A stretch of DNA of 64,000 nt, taken from contig JBBDMW010000030.1 of the NCBI GenBank assembly GCA_040878005.1, forward strand, positions 1-64,000. The letters are read 5' to 3'. Shown here piece after piece: positions 53,367-63,319 of this stretch. The notes beneath the pieces are model-generated. The model did not search any database and was not told the DNA's origin. It saw only the letters and a program-made list of their open reading frames with translations. Position 1 is the first letter of the stretch. Each line of letters opens with the position of its first letter. The DNA comes from JBBDMW01 sp040878005. GTDB taxonomy: Bacteria > Chloroflexota > Dehalococcoidia > Lucifugimonadales > Lucifugimonadaceae. A program made the position numbers and the translations under genes.

Positions 53367-55220
53367 CTACAGGTGCTCCTTGATTTTCTCCGCCGTACGC
53401 AGGGTCATGCCTTGCGCCGCTGCAAGTTCCTGTACGGAAGCTTCGCGAATGCCCTTGACTGAGCCAAACTGGCGTATAAGGGCCTTTTTGCGTTTGGGGC
53501 CGATTCCCGGCACCAAATCAAGCGCCGACTGGACTGCTGATTTGCCACGCCGGTTACGGTGGTACGTGACTGCGAACCTGTGTGCTTCGTCCCTGGCACG
53601 CTGCACCAGGAACAGCGCCTGTGAATTCCGGGGCAGTACCACGGGCTCCGGGCTGTCCGGGAGGTATATCTCTTCCTGGCGCTTCGCCAATGATGCCAGT
53701 GGAATGTCCTTCAGGCCCAGGTGGAGGAAGGCTTCCACCGCCGCGCTCAACTGCCCCTTGCCTCCGTCAATCAGCACAAGGTCCGGCACTTCACCAAAGC
53801 TGCCCAGCGGTTCACTGCTGTTTCCGTTCGCCGTGGCGGTGGATTCCTTGAGGCGCTTGAAACGACGGGTAAGTACCTCACGCATGGAGCCAAAGTCGTC
53901 ATTTCCATCCACGGTCTTAATCTTGAAACGCCTGTAGTGGGCGTTCTTTGGCCGGCCGTTTTCGAACACAGACATGCTGGCGACCACGTTGGTGCCCTGG
54001 ATGTGAGATATGTCGTAGCACTCGATTCGTACTGGCAGACGCGGCAAGTTCAACTGTTCCTGGAGTTCAGACATGGCCGCAGTCATCATGTCCGAATCTG
54101 CCATCCACTTGAGTTTCAGTTGCTCCAGGCCTTGCACGGCATTCTCGCGGACCATGTCGATGAGCCGCCTCTTTGGGCCACGCTGGGGTACTGTAATTTC
54201 AACGGGGCCGCCCCGCTTTTCGCTTAGCCACTTCTCAATGACGCCGGACTCACCGAGTTCCACAGGCAACAGGACCCGCCGTGGGACATGGGAAGCTGAA
54301 TCGTAAAACTGCTGTACAAACTGTTCGACGATTGCGGCCTCTGAATCGTCCTGCGTTCCTTCCATGATGAAGTTGTCCCTGCCGATGAGGTTGCCCCGGC
54401 GTACGAAGAATATTTCCACCCAGGCCTCGTTGCGGCCATGCGCTACCGCGATGGCGTCCAAGTTCTCCCGGCCCAGGCCAACCACCTTCTGGCCCTCGTA
54501 CACACGTTCAATTGCCCGCACGCGGTCCCGCAGAGCGGCGGCACGCTCGAACTCCAGGCTGTCCGATGCCTCCTGCATGTTGTCCTGGAGCTCTGTTACA
54601 ACCTGTCTGGTGTTGCCATCAAGGAACATGACGACCTGGTCGATCACCTTCATGTACTCAGCACGGTCAACGTAGCCTACGCAGGGCGCAACACAACGTT
54701 GGATGTGGTACTCCAGGCACGGGCGGTCGTCTGTGCCTGTTATCGCCTTTGTGCAGCTTCGATAAGGGAAAAGGCGGTTCAGCAGGTCCAGCGTCTTACG
54801 CACACTGCCGGCGCTGGCGAACGGTCCGAAGTAGCGGGCGCCGTCATTGGCTGCCCGGCGGGTGACGTATACCCGAGGGAAGTCTTCAGTCAGGTCAACC
54901 TTGATGTAGGGGTACGTCTTGTCATCTTTGAGTCGAGCGTTAAAGCGCGGCCTGTGCTGCTTGATGAGACTGTTTTCAAGCAGTAGCGCCTCCTGTTCAG
55001 ACTCAGTGACGATGTATTCAAAATCTTCGATGCGCGCCACCAGGTTGCGCGTCTTGTCAGCCAGCGTGCCGGGGCTGCCGAAGTATGACCGTAGCCGGTT
55101 GCGTAGCGAGGCTGATTTGCCGACGTACAGCACCTCACCGTTTGAGCCGCGCATGAGGTACACGCCGGGCTTTTGGGGTACGGCTGCGAGGCGGTCTGTG
55201 AATCGAGTTTTGACTGGCAT
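53367..55220 (-). CDS. uvrC: Excinuclease ABC subunit C
   Basis: 617 residues, full length. N-terminal GIY-YIG nuclease (KPGVYLMRGSNGEVLYVGKS), UVR motif for UvrB contact (EASDSLEFERAAALRDRVRA), an RNase H-like nuclease half (RIECYDISHIQGTN, DLVLIDGGKGQLSAA) and C-terminal helix-hairpin-helix (VPGIGPKRKKALIRQFGS). Makes both incisions in nucleotide excision repair with UvrAB, which are not in the window. Lies in a leftward run: recombinase, cytidylate-kinase-like, small membrane protein, uvrC, MDR dehydrogenase. Confidence 0.98.
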   Translation of the reverse strand: MPVKTRFTDRLAAVPQKPGVYLMRGSNGEVLYVGKSASLRNRLRSYFGSPGTLADKTRNLVARIEDFEYIVTESEQEALLLENSLIKQHRPRFNARLKDDKTYPYIKVDLTEDFPRVYVTRRAANDGARYFGPFASAGSVRKTLDLLNRLFPYRSCTKAITGTDDRPCLEYHIQRCVAPCVGYVDRAEYMKVIDQVVMFLDGNTRQVVTELQDNMQEASDSLEFERAAALRDRVRAIERVYEGQKVVGLGRENLDAIAVAHGRNEAWVEIFFVRRGNLIGRDNFIMEGTQDDSEAAIVEQFVQQFYDSASHVPRRVLLPVELGESGVIEKWLSEKRGGPVEITVPQRGPKRRLIDMVRENAVQGLEQLKLKWMADSDMMTAAMSELQEQLNLPRLPVRIECYDISHIQGTNVVASMSVFENGRPKNAHYRRFKIKTVDGNDDFGSMREVLTRRFKRLKESTATANGNSSEPLGSFGEVPDLVLIDGGKGQLSAAVEAFLHLGLKDIPLASLAKRQEEIYLPDSPEPVVLPRNSQALFLVQRARDEAHRFAVTYHRNRRGKSAVQSALDLVPGIGPKRKKALIRQFGSVKGIREASVQELAAAQGMTLRTAEKIKEHL

Positions 55221-55302
55221 GGTGCAGTCTTCCGACGGCTGGCCTTCTGCAAGGCAAGAAACCCTGCGGGGGGCGGCGGGAGTCGGGCGGCTCGAAGGAG
55301 AG

Positions 55303-55647
55303 CTAGTTCAGGACGACGGTGAGCACGCCCAGAGTGACTGCGATCGCCACGCTGATAACGCCCATCTTTCGTAGTTCTTTTGGGACACTCCGGGTGAACA
55401 CCTCGGACCTGGGACGTCCCTGGCGTGCGCGTGCCGCTCGCTGCCGCCGTGCCGTGGAGATGGGGCGGGCGGTTGAGAGGGCAGGAGAGCGGGATGCGAT
55501 GCCGTTCTCCGGTTCCGCCACCGCCTCTTCTTCGTCACGGGAGCGTGAGTCAGTTTTGGGAGGCGCCACATAGACGTTTGGACGGCTCTCACGACGCGAC
55601 CGCCGCTTTCCGGGGGTTGCTTTGCGGGAAGGTTTCTTACTCGGCAT
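55303..55647 (-). CDS. Small tail-anchored hypothetical membrane protein
   Basis: 114 residues. Very basic N-terminus (MPSKKPSRKATPGKRRSR), a charged disordered middle, and one C-terminal transmembrane helix (MGVISVAIAVTLGVLTVVLN) that ends the protein, giving a tail-anchored topology with a cytoplasmic N-terminus. No family recognised. ATG at 55647, 14 bases after the stop of the cytidylate-kinase-like gene, is favoured; the frame is open to 55710 in overlap with that gene. The ribosome-binding site is weak. Confidence 0.6.
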   Translation of the reverse strand: MPSKKPSRKATPGKRRSRRESRPNVYVAPPKTDSRSRDEEEAVAEPENGIASRSPALSTARPISTARRQRAARARQGRPRSEVFTRSVPKELRKMGVISVAIAVTLGVLTVVLN

Positions 55648-55661
55648 ATACCTGTTAACGC

Positions 55662-56420
55662 TTACTGGGCACTGGCTCCGGCGCCGGTTCGACTGACTGC
55701 CGGCGCCCACCTTAGGCCTTTATCGGACATCATCCGGGCAGCGTCCACTGTGACCTGCGCGGCGTACTCAATGCTTACATCTGAAGTGTTCCACATAAAA
55801 TGATACAGGAATGGGTCTATGGGGCTGGAGTTAAACGCACGCTCGAAATAGCGGTGTTGCGCGGCATCTGAGTGCTTAATGATCTCCTCGGCCTCTTTCT
55901 CAGTGACGCGGTCACGCGACATCACCCGCTTTATGCGATCTTCCATGCGGGCCACGACGCCTACCCTCAGCACGCTGGGCAGGTCTCTAAGGATGGCTGC
56001 TCCGCCCCGGCTAAGGATGACCTTGTTTCCATCTGCTGCAAGGTCCCGTATGACTTCTGCTGTGGTCGCTACGAAGCGCTGTTCATCGACCTCGTCACCA
56101 GAGGTGGCAGGCGGCTCCTCCATTTCCCTGTATGGCCGGGCCAGCAGATGTTCGATGCCCGGCCCAAAATATGGATCTCCACCCATTCCCGCCACTGCAG
56201 ACCGGTGGAGCATGCGCTGGACTGCCTGGGCCAATCGTCCTCCAAGGGTGGGGACCCTGCGTTCTGAGTCAGCCAAGGCGCCAACTGTAGCGCCGACCCG
56301 CTTGGCAATGTCAGCCAGCATCAGCCGGTCTACGAAATCCAGATCCATTTCCTGGGCCACAATTCGACCAATTTCAGGGGCCCCAGCGCCGACGCGCCCT
56401 TCGATTGTTATGACTGACAT
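55662..56420 (-). CDS. Cytidylate kinase-like family protein
   Basis: 252 residues of the PF13189-type cytidylate kinase-like family. P-loop-like segment SVITIEGRVGAGAPEIGRIVAQ, then LDFVDRLMLADIAKRVGA, and a lid region RVMSRDRVTEKEAEEIIKHSDA. The P-loop is degenerate (no GKS/T), as is usual in this family, so true CMP kinase activity is doubtful. ATG at 56420 has AGGGGGAGA about 6-8 bases upstream. The second gene of the leftward block beginning with the recombinase gene. Confidence 0.85.
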   Translation of the reverse strand: MSVITIEGRVGAGAPEIGRIVAQEMDLDFVDRLMLADIAKRVGATVGALADSERRVPTLGGRLAQAVQRMLHRSAVAGMGGDPYFGPGIEHLLARPYREMEEPPATSGDEVDEQRFVATTAEVIRDLAADGNKVILSRGGAAILRDLPSVLRVGVVARMEDRIKRVMSRDRVTEKEAEEIIKHSDAAQHRYFERAFNSSPIDPFLYHFMWNTSDVSIEYAAQVTVDAARMMSDKGLRWAPAVSRTGAGASAQ

Positions 56421-56448
56421 ATGCGTCTCCCCCTGTGGTGGCTGTTCA

Positions 56449-57369
56449 TCATACGGCCCTAGGGTGCGCTTTTTCATATTCCAGGCGCACATGTTCGCTG
56501 GTGAGGTGAGTGTAAATCTGTGTTGTAGCTATGCTCGCATGCCCCAGCAATTCCTGGACGTGCCTTAACGATGCGCCGCCGTGCAGCAGATGTGTGGCAA
56601 AGCTATGCCGGAGCGTATGGGGAGTTATTGGCGTCGTGATACCGGCGAGCGTGGCGCATCGGCGCAGCCGCAGCCAGAAGCCCTGCCTTGTGATGCGGCC
56701 GCCCTTCCTGTTCAGGAACAACGCGTCGTTCGCGCCTGCGATTGCAAGCTTTGGCCTGGCCATAACGATGTACTGTTCGACTGACAGCACGGCTGACTCA
56801 TGCATTGGGACGATGCGTTCCTTGGAACCTTTGCCAAATGAACGTACAGCCGCGTTGTCCAGGTCAACGTCACGGATATCCAGGCTGACCAATTCGCTCA
56901 CCCTGAGGCCGGATGCGTAGAGCAACTCCAGCATAGCGTTGTCGCGCATCTCTTCAGGAGTCCGGCCCTTTGACGCACTCTCCAGCAGCCGGTCCACGTC
57001 CTCAACCGTCATGGCCTTTGGCAGCGGTCGTCCTGCCCTCGGGGAGCGCAGGTTGGCCGCCGGGTTGTCCTTGATCTCTCGTTCGTCTTTTAGGAACCGC
57101 ATGAACGAGCGGAGGGCGGCAATCTTCCTGGATCTTGTGGCTGGTGAGTACCCGCGTTCGTCCATATCGGCAAGGAAGCGATTTAGATCAGGAGCTTCCA
57201 CCTGTGGCCATTCTTCAATCCGTGCCGGGAGACCGGAACCACGATCGGCTGGCTCCTGGAGAAAGGCCACGAATGACCTCAAGTCGTTTGAATACGCGGC
57301 CAGAGTGTGGCGCGATACGCCCCGTTCAGCAGCAAGGTAATCAAGAAACGACTCGACCGATGAGTTCAT
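56449..57369 (-). CDS. xerD: Tyrosine recombinase, XerC/XerD type
   Basis: 306 residues. N-terminal SAM-like core-binding domain (FLDYLAAERGVSRHTLAAYSNDL) and C-terminal catalytic domain with Arg in YASGLRVSELVSLDIRD, the H-x-x-R box in TPHTLRHSFATHLLHGGASL, the second His in LLGHASIATTQ and nucleophile Tyr in IYTHLT. Length, synteny with housekeeping genes and lack of integrase neighbours favour the chromosome-dimer recombinase. XerC versus XerD cannot be settled without comparison. ATG at 57369 gives the normal N-terminus; the frame is open to 57432. Confidence 0.92.
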   Translation of the reverse strand: MNSSVESFLDYLAAERGVSRHTLAAYSNDLRSFVAFLQEPADRGSGLPARIEEWPQVEAPDLNRFLADMDERGYSPATRSRKIAALRSFMRFLKDEREIKDNPAANLRSPRAGRPLPKAMTVEDVDRLLESASKGRTPEEMRDNAMLELLYASGLRVSELVSLDIRDVDLDNAAVRSFGKGSKERIVPMHESAVLSVEQYIVMARPKLAIAGANDALFLNRKGGRITRQGFWLRLRRCATLAGITTPITPHTLRHSFATHLLHGGASLRHVQELLGHASIATTQIYTHLTSEHVRLEYEKAHPRAV

Positions 57370-57510
57370 GGTGAGCGCCCCGGCGGTGGATGGGGGACAG
57401 GGATCGTGAGGAAAGTGGGCAGATTCTAACACGTCAGCCGGTTCAATTAGGAGTTGGATACGGTAACCTGAACTTCATGTTCGGCGTCATGGGCAGTTTG
57501 ACGCTCTAAG

Positions 57511-58518
57511 ATGTCGAAACCTAGAATCGCACCGGCCCGTAATATTGATTTGCACGGACTTCTTCGTCCGTTGCTCTACCTCACATTCTTAACTCTGAGC
57601 TGGCAAGGTATGAATCCGCCTTCACTTCTCGCGATCGAAATCCCTTTCGACCCCAACATCATTTCCAGTGGCGGCTTCACACTGAGCTGGCACGGCTTGT
57701 TGAGCTTCGTCGGGGTTGCTGTTGCTGTCTATCTCATAGCCCGGTGGGCGAAACGCGACGGCATTGAGCCTGATGTTGTCTACAACACCGCGATCTGGGC
57801 GATCCTGGGCGGCATCATAGGCGCTCGCATAGTGCATGTCGCCGACAACTGGCACCTGTACAGCAATGACCTTGGCAGCGTGTTCGCCATCTGGTCAGGC
57901 GGCATTGGCCTGTGGGGTGCGATCCTTGGCGGCTGGCTCGCCGGAGTGGCATACGCCTATGTAGCGAAATATCCGATCGGCAAGCTGATGGACCTGGCGG
58001 CCCCGGCGATGCTTATTGGCCAGTCGGTCGGGCGCATCGGGGATATCATCAACGGCGAGCATTGGTCGCGAGCCACAGAGCTCCCGTGGGGCTGGTTCTT
58101 CAGTCATCCTGAGAGCCCCGGACGCATTGGCGCCATTCGCCTTTTCGGAGACGGTGACCAGCCAGTCCATCCGACAGTGTTCTACGAGATCATCTGGAAC
58201 ATGGTGTCGCTGGCCATAGTCTGGAAGTTGCGGGGTCGTCTCAAGCCAGACGGCAGCATTTGGATGCTGTACCTGACGCTTTACGCGATTGGGCGCTTCT
58301 CAGTTCAATGGCTGAGGCTGGATCCCGTGAAGTTCTGGGGGCTGCAGGAAGCCCACATCATCGCGATACTGGTTCTGCTGGTTACCATCCCGTACCTGGT
58401 TCTCAAGACTCGTTTTGTTAAGCCAGGCGAAGAGCCGGACGATCCCTCATCTCAGCGGCCAACGACCAGGCGCGAGCGCCGGGAGAGGGCAAGAGAGCGA
58501 GCCCGCGACCGGGCCTGA
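57511..58518 (+). CDS. lgt: Prolipoprotein diacylglyceryl transferase
   Basis: 335 residues, about seven transmembrane helices. Transfers diacylglycerol from phosphatidylglycerol to the lipobox Cys of prolipoproteins such as the two encoded in this window. The Lgt signature is present as SVGRIGDIINGEHWSRATELPWGW; the essential HG(L/x) region is LSWHGLLSFVG. Conserved YEIIWNMVSL and GRFSVQWLRLDP follow. The C-terminus is a basic Arg-rich tail. The N-terminus may be too long: ATG at 57610 would give a more typical start (MNPPSLLAIEIPFDPNI); neither start has a strong ribosome-binding site. Confidence 0.95.
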   Translation: MSKPRIAPARNIDLHGLLRPLLYLTFLTLSWQGMNPPSLLAIEIPFDPNIISSGGFTLSWHGLLSFVGVAVAVYLIARWAKRDGIEPDVVYNTAIWAILGGIIGARIVHVADNWHLYSNDLGSVFAIWSGGIGLWGAILGGWLAGVAYAYVAKYPIGKLMDLAAPAMLIGQSVGRIGDIINGEHWSRATELPWGWFFSHPESPGRIGAIRLFGDGDQPVHPTVFYEIIWNMVSLAIVWKLRGRLKPDGSIWMLYLTLYAIGRFSVQWLRLDPVKFWGLQEAHIIAILVLLVTIPYLVLKTRFVKPGEEPDDPSSQRPTTRRERRERARERARDRA

Positions 58519-58667
58519 TCAGATACGCTGGCTTCTGAGCGCAGGCGAGCCCACGCAGCCACGGGGGCAGTGGAACACCTCAACGGCGGCGTCGTGGCGG
58601 CGACGCGCTGGCATGAGAGAGGCCCGTGTGTGACTACGAGCAGTCTCACCAGCCGTTCAAGATGATG

Positions 58668-60425
58668 TCAGGGAGTCGACGGGCGAATGTCCCGCAACTG
58701 CAGTTCTTTGCGGACTTGACCGTTCCAGTTGTCGGTTCGCAGCGAGTACACGACATCCACATTTCCCCGGCCCAGGTCCGCCTCGCCCAGCCCGAACCCA
58801 ATGGCGTCTGCCTTCCGGCCGTTGCACTCGAGTGTAATCCGGAGGTGCTTGGCGTCTCGGCCTATGGTTCGAACGTTCGTGGGGCTGAGACCACGTGACA
58901 CCAGCAGGGGCTGTGTGTTGGCCTCTCCGAACGGCTCCATCACCTTTACGAAGTCCCACATGGAAGCACCGATGCTCTCAAGGGGCGCTTCGGCATCGAT
59001 ATCGAGAACCGGACCACTTCCTGCGCCCATCATGGCCCATGCGGCCCGGCCGCGTATGCTGTCGACAAGGCCATTCAAGCGGTCCAGGCGGACGGTAAAG
59101 CCGGCCGCCCTGGCATGCCCGCCGAATCGCTCCAATTCAGCGCCATGGGGTTGAAGCGATGCGTGAATATCAAAGGCGGGCAGGCTGCGGGCACTGGCGC
59201 GCGCTATTCCGTCGTCCACGGCGTAGGCAATAGCCGGCCTTCCATACCTGTCACAAAGGCGACCAGCGAGGGGCCCCAGGAGTCCCGCAGGAAATCCATC
59301 ACACCTCACCACCGTAACTGGCTCATCCGTGCCCAGGCGCGCCAACTGACTCATAGCAGCCTCCCATGCTTGCTCACCCAGGCGCTTACGCTCGTTGTTG
59401 AGGGAGTCGAGCCTTGAGGCCAGTATGGCGGCCTCGTTAGGATCGTCAGTGGTCAGTATTCGCATACTTGGCTCAGCGTCACCAAGCCGTCCGGGGGCAT
59501 TGAGCCTTGGCGCTACGTAAAACGAAATCAACTCAGTATCCGGACGCCCATGTGACCCACGTGGCCGCGAGCACTCGAGCAGCGCACGGAGGCCAGCGTG
59601 ACGGGTGCGCCCCAGTTCTTCCAGGCCTTCCCGAACGATGGTCCTGTTTTCGCCGGTCAGCGGTGCTGAATCGGCAATCGTTCCCAGGGCGGCAAGGGCG
59701 ATTATGGGACCTGGCCAATCCACCCCAGCGAGGGAACAAACAGCCTGAGCAAGCTTAAAAGCGACTCCTGATCCAGAAAATTCTGTGCCAGCTTCCGAGG
59801 CGAGATGAGGGTTGACTATGGCCAGCGCCGCTGGCAGATCGCCATCGGTCAGGTGATGGTCTGTAATGATGGTTTCTATCCCGGCCTGCCGGGCAGCCCT
59901 AACTTCGTCGATTGCAGTTGTGCCGGTGTCGACAGTAATAAGCAACTTGACGCCGGCCGAGACGAACGCCTCTATCGCCTGGATAGAAAGCCCATGGCCA
60001 TCCTGCTCACGGTGCGGGATATACGGCATTGAGCGCCCGCCGAGGTGCCGGATGGTCTCCAGCACGACCGCAGTGCCGGTGAGGCCATCTACGTCGAAGT
60101 CTCCGAACACACCTACTGGTTCATCCGCACGTATCGCCTGCAGAAGCCGCCGGGCGGCCTTGTCCATGTCTGGCATTGCGAACGGGTCTGACAAGGCTGA
60201 GGCAGTGGGGTTGAGGAACTGCTTTGCGGCGACGCTGGAGCGGATGCCGCGGTTGTACAGGAGCCTGGCTGGCAAGGGGCCTCGCAATGAGCCGGCGACT
60301 CCGTCCAGGTCCAGCCTAAATCCATCAGGCGGCGGAGGGGCCACGCGCCACTGCTGCGTATTGATCACAGGCGCCTGCCGTTCCGCAGGCCATAGGTCGT
60401 AGAGCATTCCTGTGGAGCGGGACAT
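58668..60425 (-). CDS. recJ: Single-stranded-DNA-specific exonuclease RecJ
   Basis: 585 residues. DHH-family phosphoesterase: GVFGDFDVDGLTGTAVV, LLITVDTGTT, ETIITDHHLTDGDLPAALA (DHH box), then DHHA1 with FGGHARAAGFTVR and a C-terminal OB-fold ending near RKELQLRDIRPS. 5'-3' ssDNA exonuclease for recombination and mismatch repair. The gene starts 12 bases after fabF and is co-transcribed with it. Confidence 0.96.
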   Translation of the reverse strand: MSRSTGMLYDLWPAERQAPVINTQQWRVAPPPPDGFRLDLDGVAGSLRGPLPARLLYNRGIRSSVAAKQFLNPTASALSDPFAMPDMDKAARRLLQAIRADEPVGVFGDFDVDGLTGTAVVLETIRHLGGRSMPYIPHREQDGHGLSIQAIEAFVSAGVKLLITVDTGTTAIDEVRAARQAGIETIITDHHLTDGDLPAALAIVNPHLASEAGTEFSGSGVAFKLAQAVCSLAGVDWPGPIIALAALGTIADSAPLTGENRTIVREGLEELGRTRHAGLRALLECSRPRGSHGRPDTELISFYVAPRLNAPGRLGDAEPSMRILTTDDPNEAAILASRLDSLNNERKRLGEQAWEAAMSQLARLGTDEPVTVVRCDGFPAGLLGPLAGRLCDRYGRPAIAYAVDDGIARASARSLPAFDIHASLQPHGAELERFGGHARAAGFTVRLDRLNGLVDSIRGRAAWAMMGAGSGPVLDIDAEAPLESIGASMWDFVKVMEPFGEANTQPLLVSRGLSPTNVRTIGRDAKHLRITLECNGRKADAIGFGLGEADLGRGNVDVVYSLRTDNWNGQVRKELQLRDIRPSTP

Positions 60426-60437
60426 TCTGGACGGCTT

Positions 60438-61679
60438 TTAATTGGTGAACTCCCTGAAAATGATGCTGGCGTTGTGGCCACCGAATCCCAACGAATTGCT
60501 CATGGCCGTCTCTACTCTGCCGCGGCGCGGCATGTGTGGCGTGTAGTCCAGGTCGCAGTCAGGGTCCGGCTCTTCAAGATTGATGGTGGGAGGAATCACG
60601 GATTCTTTGATGGTCATCACAGCGAAGGCCGCTTCAATTCCCCCCGCTGCCCCCAGCAGGTGGCCAGTCATCGACTTGGTAGAACTGACCGGCACCTTGT
60701 ACGCGTGCTCGCCAAACACCCGTTTCATCGCCAGAGTCTCAAACTTGTCATTTAGCGGTGTCGACGTGCCGTGAGCGTTCACATATGTAATCTGCTCTGG
60801 CTGCATATCAGCCATATCCAGAGCATGCTGCATAGCCCGCGCCGCTCCTTCACCACCTGGATCCGGCTGAGTCACGTGGTGGGCGTCGCTGGTGGCTCCG
60901 TAGCCCGTCAACTCCGCAAGTACTGTGGCACCGCGCTTTTCCGCATGCTCCAGAGACTCCAACAGCAGGACACCCGCGCCTTCGCCAAGTACAAACCCAT
61001 CTCGTCCTGCATCGAAGGGACGGGACGCACCCTGGGGGTCGTCGTTCCGCTTCGATAGGGCCATACAAGAGTTGAAGCCAGCAACAGCGATAGGACATAT
61101 GGCTGCTTCACTGCCGCCCGCAAGAGCGACATCGGCGCGGTCCCGGCGGATCATCTCCGCCGCTTCGCCTATGGAGTCGGTGCCGGTAGCGCAAGCAGAC
61201 ACGGTTGCAAAGTTGGGCCCCTTCGCTCCGATGAGCATGGAGACTTGGCCCGCGGCCATGTCGCCAAGCATCATGGGAACAAGGAACGGGCTGACGCGGG
61301 TTGGACCTCGGCGTTCTAACACCTGAAACTGTTCGGAAAGGGTTAGTAGCCCGCCGACGCCGCTGCCAATCAGCACCGCAACGCGGTCGGCATTCTCGGC
61401 ACTCATCTCCAGACCGCCGTGTTCCATGGCCTCTACCGTGGCTACACAGGCCAACTGAGCGAACCGGTCGAGTCGTCTTGACTCTTTCTTGCCCAGAGCG
61501 CCGGCAGGATCGAAGCCTTTAATTTCAGCGGCGATCCGAGTCTCGAATCCTTCCGCGTCAAACGAGGATATGTGGTCAATACCGGATTGTCCCTTGAGAA
61601 GACTTTTCCATGTGGAGCTGCGGTTCAGGCCCAATGGCGTGATGAGCCCGATGCCGGTCACGACTACGCGTCTGTTCAT
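60438..61679 (-). CDS. fabF: 3-oxoacyl-[acyl-carrier-protein] synthase II
   Basis: 413 residues, condensing enzyme of fatty-acid elongation. Catalytic Cys163 in TVSACATGTDSIG; the two His in NAHGTSTPLND and KSMTGHLLGAAGG complete the Cys-His-His triad. N-terminus MNRRVVVTGIGLITPLG is canonical, which fixes the start at 61679, with GGAGAA upstream; the frame is open to 61850. C-terminus LGFGGHNASIIF is typical. First gene of a pair with recJ; no acpP or fabD is adjacent. Confidence 0.97.
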   Translation of the reverse strand: MNRRVVVTGIGLITPLGLNRSSTWKSLLKGQSGIDHISSFDAEGFETRIAAEIKGFDPAGALGKKESRRLDRFAQLACVATVEAMEHGGLEMSAENADRVAVLIGSGVGGLLTLSEQFQVLERRGPTRVSPFLVPMMLGDMAAGQVSMLIGAKGPNFATVSACATGTDSIGEAAEMIRRDRADVALAGGSEAAICPIAVAGFNSCMALSKRNDDPQGASRPFDAGRDGFVLGEGAGVLLLESLEHAEKRGATVLAELTGYGATSDAHHVTQPDPGGEGAARAMQHALDMADMQPEQITYVNAHGTSTPLNDKFETLAMKRVFGEHAYKVPVSSTKSMTGHLLGAAGGIEAAFAVMTIKESVIPPTINLEEPDPDCDLDYTPHMPRRGRVETAMSNSLGFGGHNASIIFREFTN

Positions 61680-61933
61680 ATTTAGAGAGTTCTCCACCGG
61701 CAGTCCGGTGACGTTACTGTAAGGCAAGTTCGTTTTCTGAAGGTTCACGCTGCGCCATTCAGGGTAGGGCAATGTGGACCGAGGCGGGATTATAGCAATG
61801 GCCCAGTCTAATCTTAGTGTTGCAACCAGGTGCTGCCTGAGGCAATACATGACGGCATTGTTCTTGGTGGGAAACAGCGGGTTGTGGGCTTTAGAATCGA
61901 ATCTCTAGGATGCTTAGCGATGATGAGAGAACA

Positions 61934-63217
61934 ATGAAAGTCCTCATTGAAACCCACGGCTGCAAGTTGAACACGGCCGACAGCCAACGAATGGCCAAGG
62001 AGTTTGTGGAGGCCGGCTACGAGATGGCTGGAAGAGATGATTCCCCCGATGTCTTTGTGCTCAACTCATGCACGGTCACTCACGTTGCCGACCGGAAGGC
62101 GAGGCAGTCATTACATTCAGCGCGTCGACGGTTTCCAAGCGCAGTTGTAGTCGCCGCCGGATGTTACCCGTCACACAACCTCGAAAATGTTTCTCGGCTG
62201 GAAGCGGTGGACCTTGTGGTCACCAACCAGGACAAGCCGTCGCTCGTGCAGACTGTGAGCAGGCACTTGGGCCCCAGCTTTGGTCAGCGTTGGAAAGGGT
62301 CTGCTGGTCCGCCAAGTGAACTGCTTGGGAGGACCAGGGCCTCGGTCAAGATCCAGGAAGGGTGTGACCAGGTCTGCGCCTACTGCATCGTTCCCAAGGT
62401 ACGGGGCCGCGAGAAGAGCATTCCAGAACGACAAATAGTTCAGCAGGTCAGCGATTTAGCTCGAGGGGGGTGCCCGGAAGTAATTCTCACCGGGACCCAA
62501 CTAGGTTCTTATGGGTTTGATCTGGAGAATACCTGCCTGTCCGACATGGTGGTGAGGATTCTTCGTGAGACGGACGTCCCACGGTTGAGAGTGTCATCGC
62601 TGCAACCGCTGGAGGTTACAGATGATCTCCTGGACCTGTGGTCGGGCATCGGGCGCGGGCGGCTCTGCCCCCACTTCCACTTGCCATTGCAGAGTGGAAG
62701 TGATGATGTGCTCAAGAGGATGCGCCGGAGGTATGATGCGGCAGCATTTTTGAGAACGGTGGAACGCGTCAGGCAAGCAGTGCCAGATTGCTCTGTCACG
62801 ACAGACATCATCGCCGGATTTCCCGGCGAATCTGATGCGGACCAAACGGCAACCCTTGACGTAGTCGAGCAGGCCCGTTTCGCTGACGCTCACGTGTTCC
62901 CGTACTCCGTTCGTCCTGGCACAACTGCTGCCCATTTCAATGTCCAGGTTCCCTCGCACGTGCGGTCGGGCAGGGCGGCAGGGATTAGAGAGATCACATC
63001 CCGTCATGCCCGGGAACACCGGATGAGCTTTGTTGGAAAGACGAGGCCCGTATTGTGGGAGAAGGTCACTGCTGGTGTGATGACGGGTCTTACGGACAAT
63101 TATCTACGAGTGAGACTGACCGGCAGCCCTTCAGCCGCGACAGAGGGTTCAATCCAGGACATAGTGCTGACCGGAATTGACAGAGGCGTGATGTTAGGGG
63201 AGCCGCTCAGGTCGTAA
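61934..63217 (+). CDS. mtaB: tRNA (N6-threonylcarbamoyladenosine(37)-C2)-methylthiotransferase MtaB-type
   Basis: About 427 residues, radical-SAM methylthiotransferase. N-terminal UPF0004 domain with three cluster-binding cysteines (ETHGCKLN, VLNSCTV, AAGCYPS), radical-SAM CxxxCxxC in GCDQVCAYCIVPKVRGREKS, and a C-terminal TRAM-like domain (GLTDNYLRVRLTG). NTADSQRMAKEF and VTHVADRKARQ favour MtaB over MiaB or RimO. Converts t6A37 to ms2t6A37 in ANN-decoding tRNAs. ATG at 61934 is favoured (family N-terminus KVLIETHGCKLN); ATG at 61910 is also possible. Closed by a 20-bp perfect hairpin. Confidence 0.93.
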   Translation: MKVLIETHGCKLNTADSQRMAKEFVEAGYEMAGRDDSPDVFVLNSCTVTHVADRKARQSLHSARRRFPSAVVVAAGCYPSHNLENVSRLEAVDLVVTNQDKPSLVQTVSRHLGPSFGQRWKGSAGPPSELLGRTRASVKIQEGCDQVCAYCIVPKVRGREKSIPERQIVQQVSDLARGGCPEVILTGTQLGSYGFDLENTCLSDMVVRILRETDVPRLRVSSLQPLEVTDDLLDLWSGIGRGRLCPHFHLPLQSGSDDVLKRMRRRYDAAAFLRTVERVRQAVPDCSVTTDIIAGFPGESDADQTATLDVVEQARFADAHVFPYSVRPGTTAAHFNVQVPSHVRSGRAAGIREITSRHAREHRMSFVGKTRPVLWEKVTAGVMTGLTDNYLRVRLTGSPSAATEGSIQDIVLTGIDRGVMLGEPLRS

Positions 63218-63235
63218 ATCGGTGGATGCGCTTCT

Positions 63236-63280
63236 TAAACGTAAAGGGCTGCGCCAATGAGGCGCAGCCCTTTACGTTTA
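63236..63280. terminator. Bidirectional terminator with 20-bp perfect stem
   Basis: TAAACGTAAAGGGCTGCGCC and its exact complement flank a 5-base loop AATGA. The A- and T-rich stem ends let it act on both strands, between mtaB and the convergent hydrolase gene. Confidence 0.9.
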
Positions 63281-63319
63281 ACCTGACTGTGCAGTTTTCG
63301 AAGTGAAGAGAATTTCTTC